From the NCBI GenBank assembly GCA_030632545.1, contig DAOVUO010000194.1, positions 1 through 5,820 on the forward strand: a DNA stretch of 5,820 nucleotides. The letters are read 5' to 3'. Numbering within the stretch: position 1 is the stretch's first letter; each line of letters starts with the position of its first letter. This DNA comes from Bacteroidales bacterium (GTDB taxonomy: Bacteria; Bacteroidota; Bacteroidia; Bacteroidales; DYOH01). A program made the translations under genes and the position numbers. Positions 4,982 to 5,820 of this stretch are shown piece by piece. The notes beneath the pieces are model-generated. The model ran no database searches. It worked only from the letters and a program-made list of their open reading frames with translations, and was not told where the DNA came from.

Positions 4982-5820
4982 TTAAATCAACCCTTTAACT
5001 ATTTGCATCGTTACTCTTATTTTATCCTTATATGGATGTTTTTCAATAATTTTGTTTATTTGCTCCATAGATTCATAAAAACCTGAATACTGAGAATTTA
5101 GAACTGGCTGCACCAGAATTTGTTCGCTTTTCCAGTTATTTTCAAGCATTTTTTTCTGATAATTGGATTTTTCCAAACGTGCAATCCATAATTTATACTT
5201 TGAATACGAAAGCATCTGAAAATCATTAGGACTATCGCCAGCAATTAAAAGGGGCTGTTTATTGCCAATATGAGCTAAAATATTTGCAACTTTCCCAGCG
5301 TAAGCACTTACAGGAAGAGCAGGTAAATTTGTTATTTCGTAGTTCGAAAGCTCATTTGCATCCAATTTTGCATAAAGCGCATTATTTTTTACCAAATATT
5401 CATCTTTATACAACTTTCCATCACGTAAATCACGCAGCAATAAATTAATTCCAATTACATTTTGTGGTTTAATGCCGTTTTTCAAACCTGTATTTTGCTC
5501 TATTAAAGGATTCAAATAATTTGCCACTAAAAGCCTAACAGTCCATACGTTTGAAGCAGAAATAATATAAGTATCAATTCCATTTTTAAGTAATTCGCCG
5601 TACAAACTAGCCATTTCTGAATAAATATAAGGTATGGCATAGTCGCCAATTCTAGGAATTACAACATCACTTTTTTTAACTATTTCCTGTGATTGAGCAA
5701 ACACTTTCTCTGTACCTTCAGTAACTTTATCAATTGTTACTCCTGCCAATGTTTGAGCCGCCCACAAATAAGCATTTGAATGCCCATTGGGATTTTCTTT
5801 TTGATGCTCAGTTACAGTTA
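4982..5820 (-). CDS. HAD-superfamily phosphatase, N-terminus beyond the window
   Basis: The reading frame is open to the right edge, so this is the C-terminal ~279 residues of a longer protein. The TTG codon at 5767 is not a believable start, because coding-like sequence (ENPNGHSNAYLWAAQT) runs straight through it. HAD hydrolases transfer phosphate from small molecules or proteins through an aspartyl-phosphate. Visible motifs are motif II, serine in TYIISASNVWTVRLLVAN; a possible motif III lysine in AYAGKVANIL; and motif IV, GDSPND in PLLIAGDSPNDFQML, which binds Mg2+. Motif I (DxDxT, the nucleophile) must lie upstream outside the window. The ISAS...VR arrangement resembles the phosphoserine phosphatase/phosphorylcholine phosphatase branch, in which the cap is inserted after motif I. 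The substrate is not readable. The C-terminal ~70 residues after motif IV are charged and helical. Whether the protein has a signal peptide cannot be seen. It is followed by a 308-bp gap before the next minus-strand gene. Confidence 0.85.
   Translation of the reverse strand, partial: TVTEHQKENPNGHSNAYLWAAQTLAGVTIDKVTEGTEKVFAQSQEIVKKSDVVIPRIGDYAIPYIYSEMASLYGELLKNGIDTYIISASNVWTVRLLVANYLNPLIEQNTGLKNGIKPQNVIGINLLLRDLRDGKLYKDEYLVKNNALYAKLDANELSNYEITNLPALPVSAYAGKVANILAHIGNKQPLLIAGDSPNDFQMLSYSKYKLWIARLEKSNYQKKMLENNWKSEQILVQPVLNSQYSGFYESMEQINKIIEKHPYKDKIRVTMQIVKGLI

Noticed and set aside
1..5820. A defence, toxin-antitoxin, CRISPR or mobile-element system.
   Set aside because: No nuclease, reverse transcriptase, cyclase, transposase, integrase or repeat-spacer array is visible in any frame. 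The two unknown minus-strand genes alone do not support such a call.

Overview
This is a 5.8 kb AT-rich window from what is probably a member of the Bacteroidota. Four things suggest this: low GC; genes without clear Shine-Dalgarno sequences but with A/T-rich leaders; an exact match to the Bacteroidota -7 promoter consensus (TAnnTTTG) just upstream of the first gene; and proteins of types common in that phylum. No rRNA, tRNA, CRISPR array, transposase or phage gene is visible. The sequence does not allow a genus assignment.

Left half, plus strand (173-2859): a tight three-gene cluster of a TatA-type twin-arginine translocase subunit, a LolD-type ABC ATPase and a large sodium:solute symporter (SSS family). 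The gaps are 3 bp and 14 bp, so co-transcription is likely. All three products work in or at the inner membrane: folded-protein export, lipoprotein release or another ABC envelope function, and Na+-driven uptake. Their partners (TatC, a LolC/E-like permease) are not in the window.

Middle (2860-3110): a convergent intergenic region rich in inverted repeats. It holds a nested structure built around two near-identical odd-centred palindromes (CTTTGTCAAAG and CTTTGACAAAG), followed by a separate strong hairpin. It could be a bidirectional terminator, a dispersed intergenic repeat, or both.

Right half, minus strand (3111-5820): three genes read leftwards. In transcription order these are the 3' part of a HAD-superfamily phosphatase running in from the right edge, a secreted protein of unknown function with a signal peptide, and a small protein with four predicted membrane helices. 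They are separated by 308 and 117 bp, so they need not form one operon. The 308 bp gap contains short coding-like stretches in two frames that could be a decayed gene or a repeat.

No convincing new multi-gene system is visible. The most unusual parts are the structured convergent intergenic element, the coding-like remnant at about 4777-4935, and the two uncharacterised minus-strand genes.
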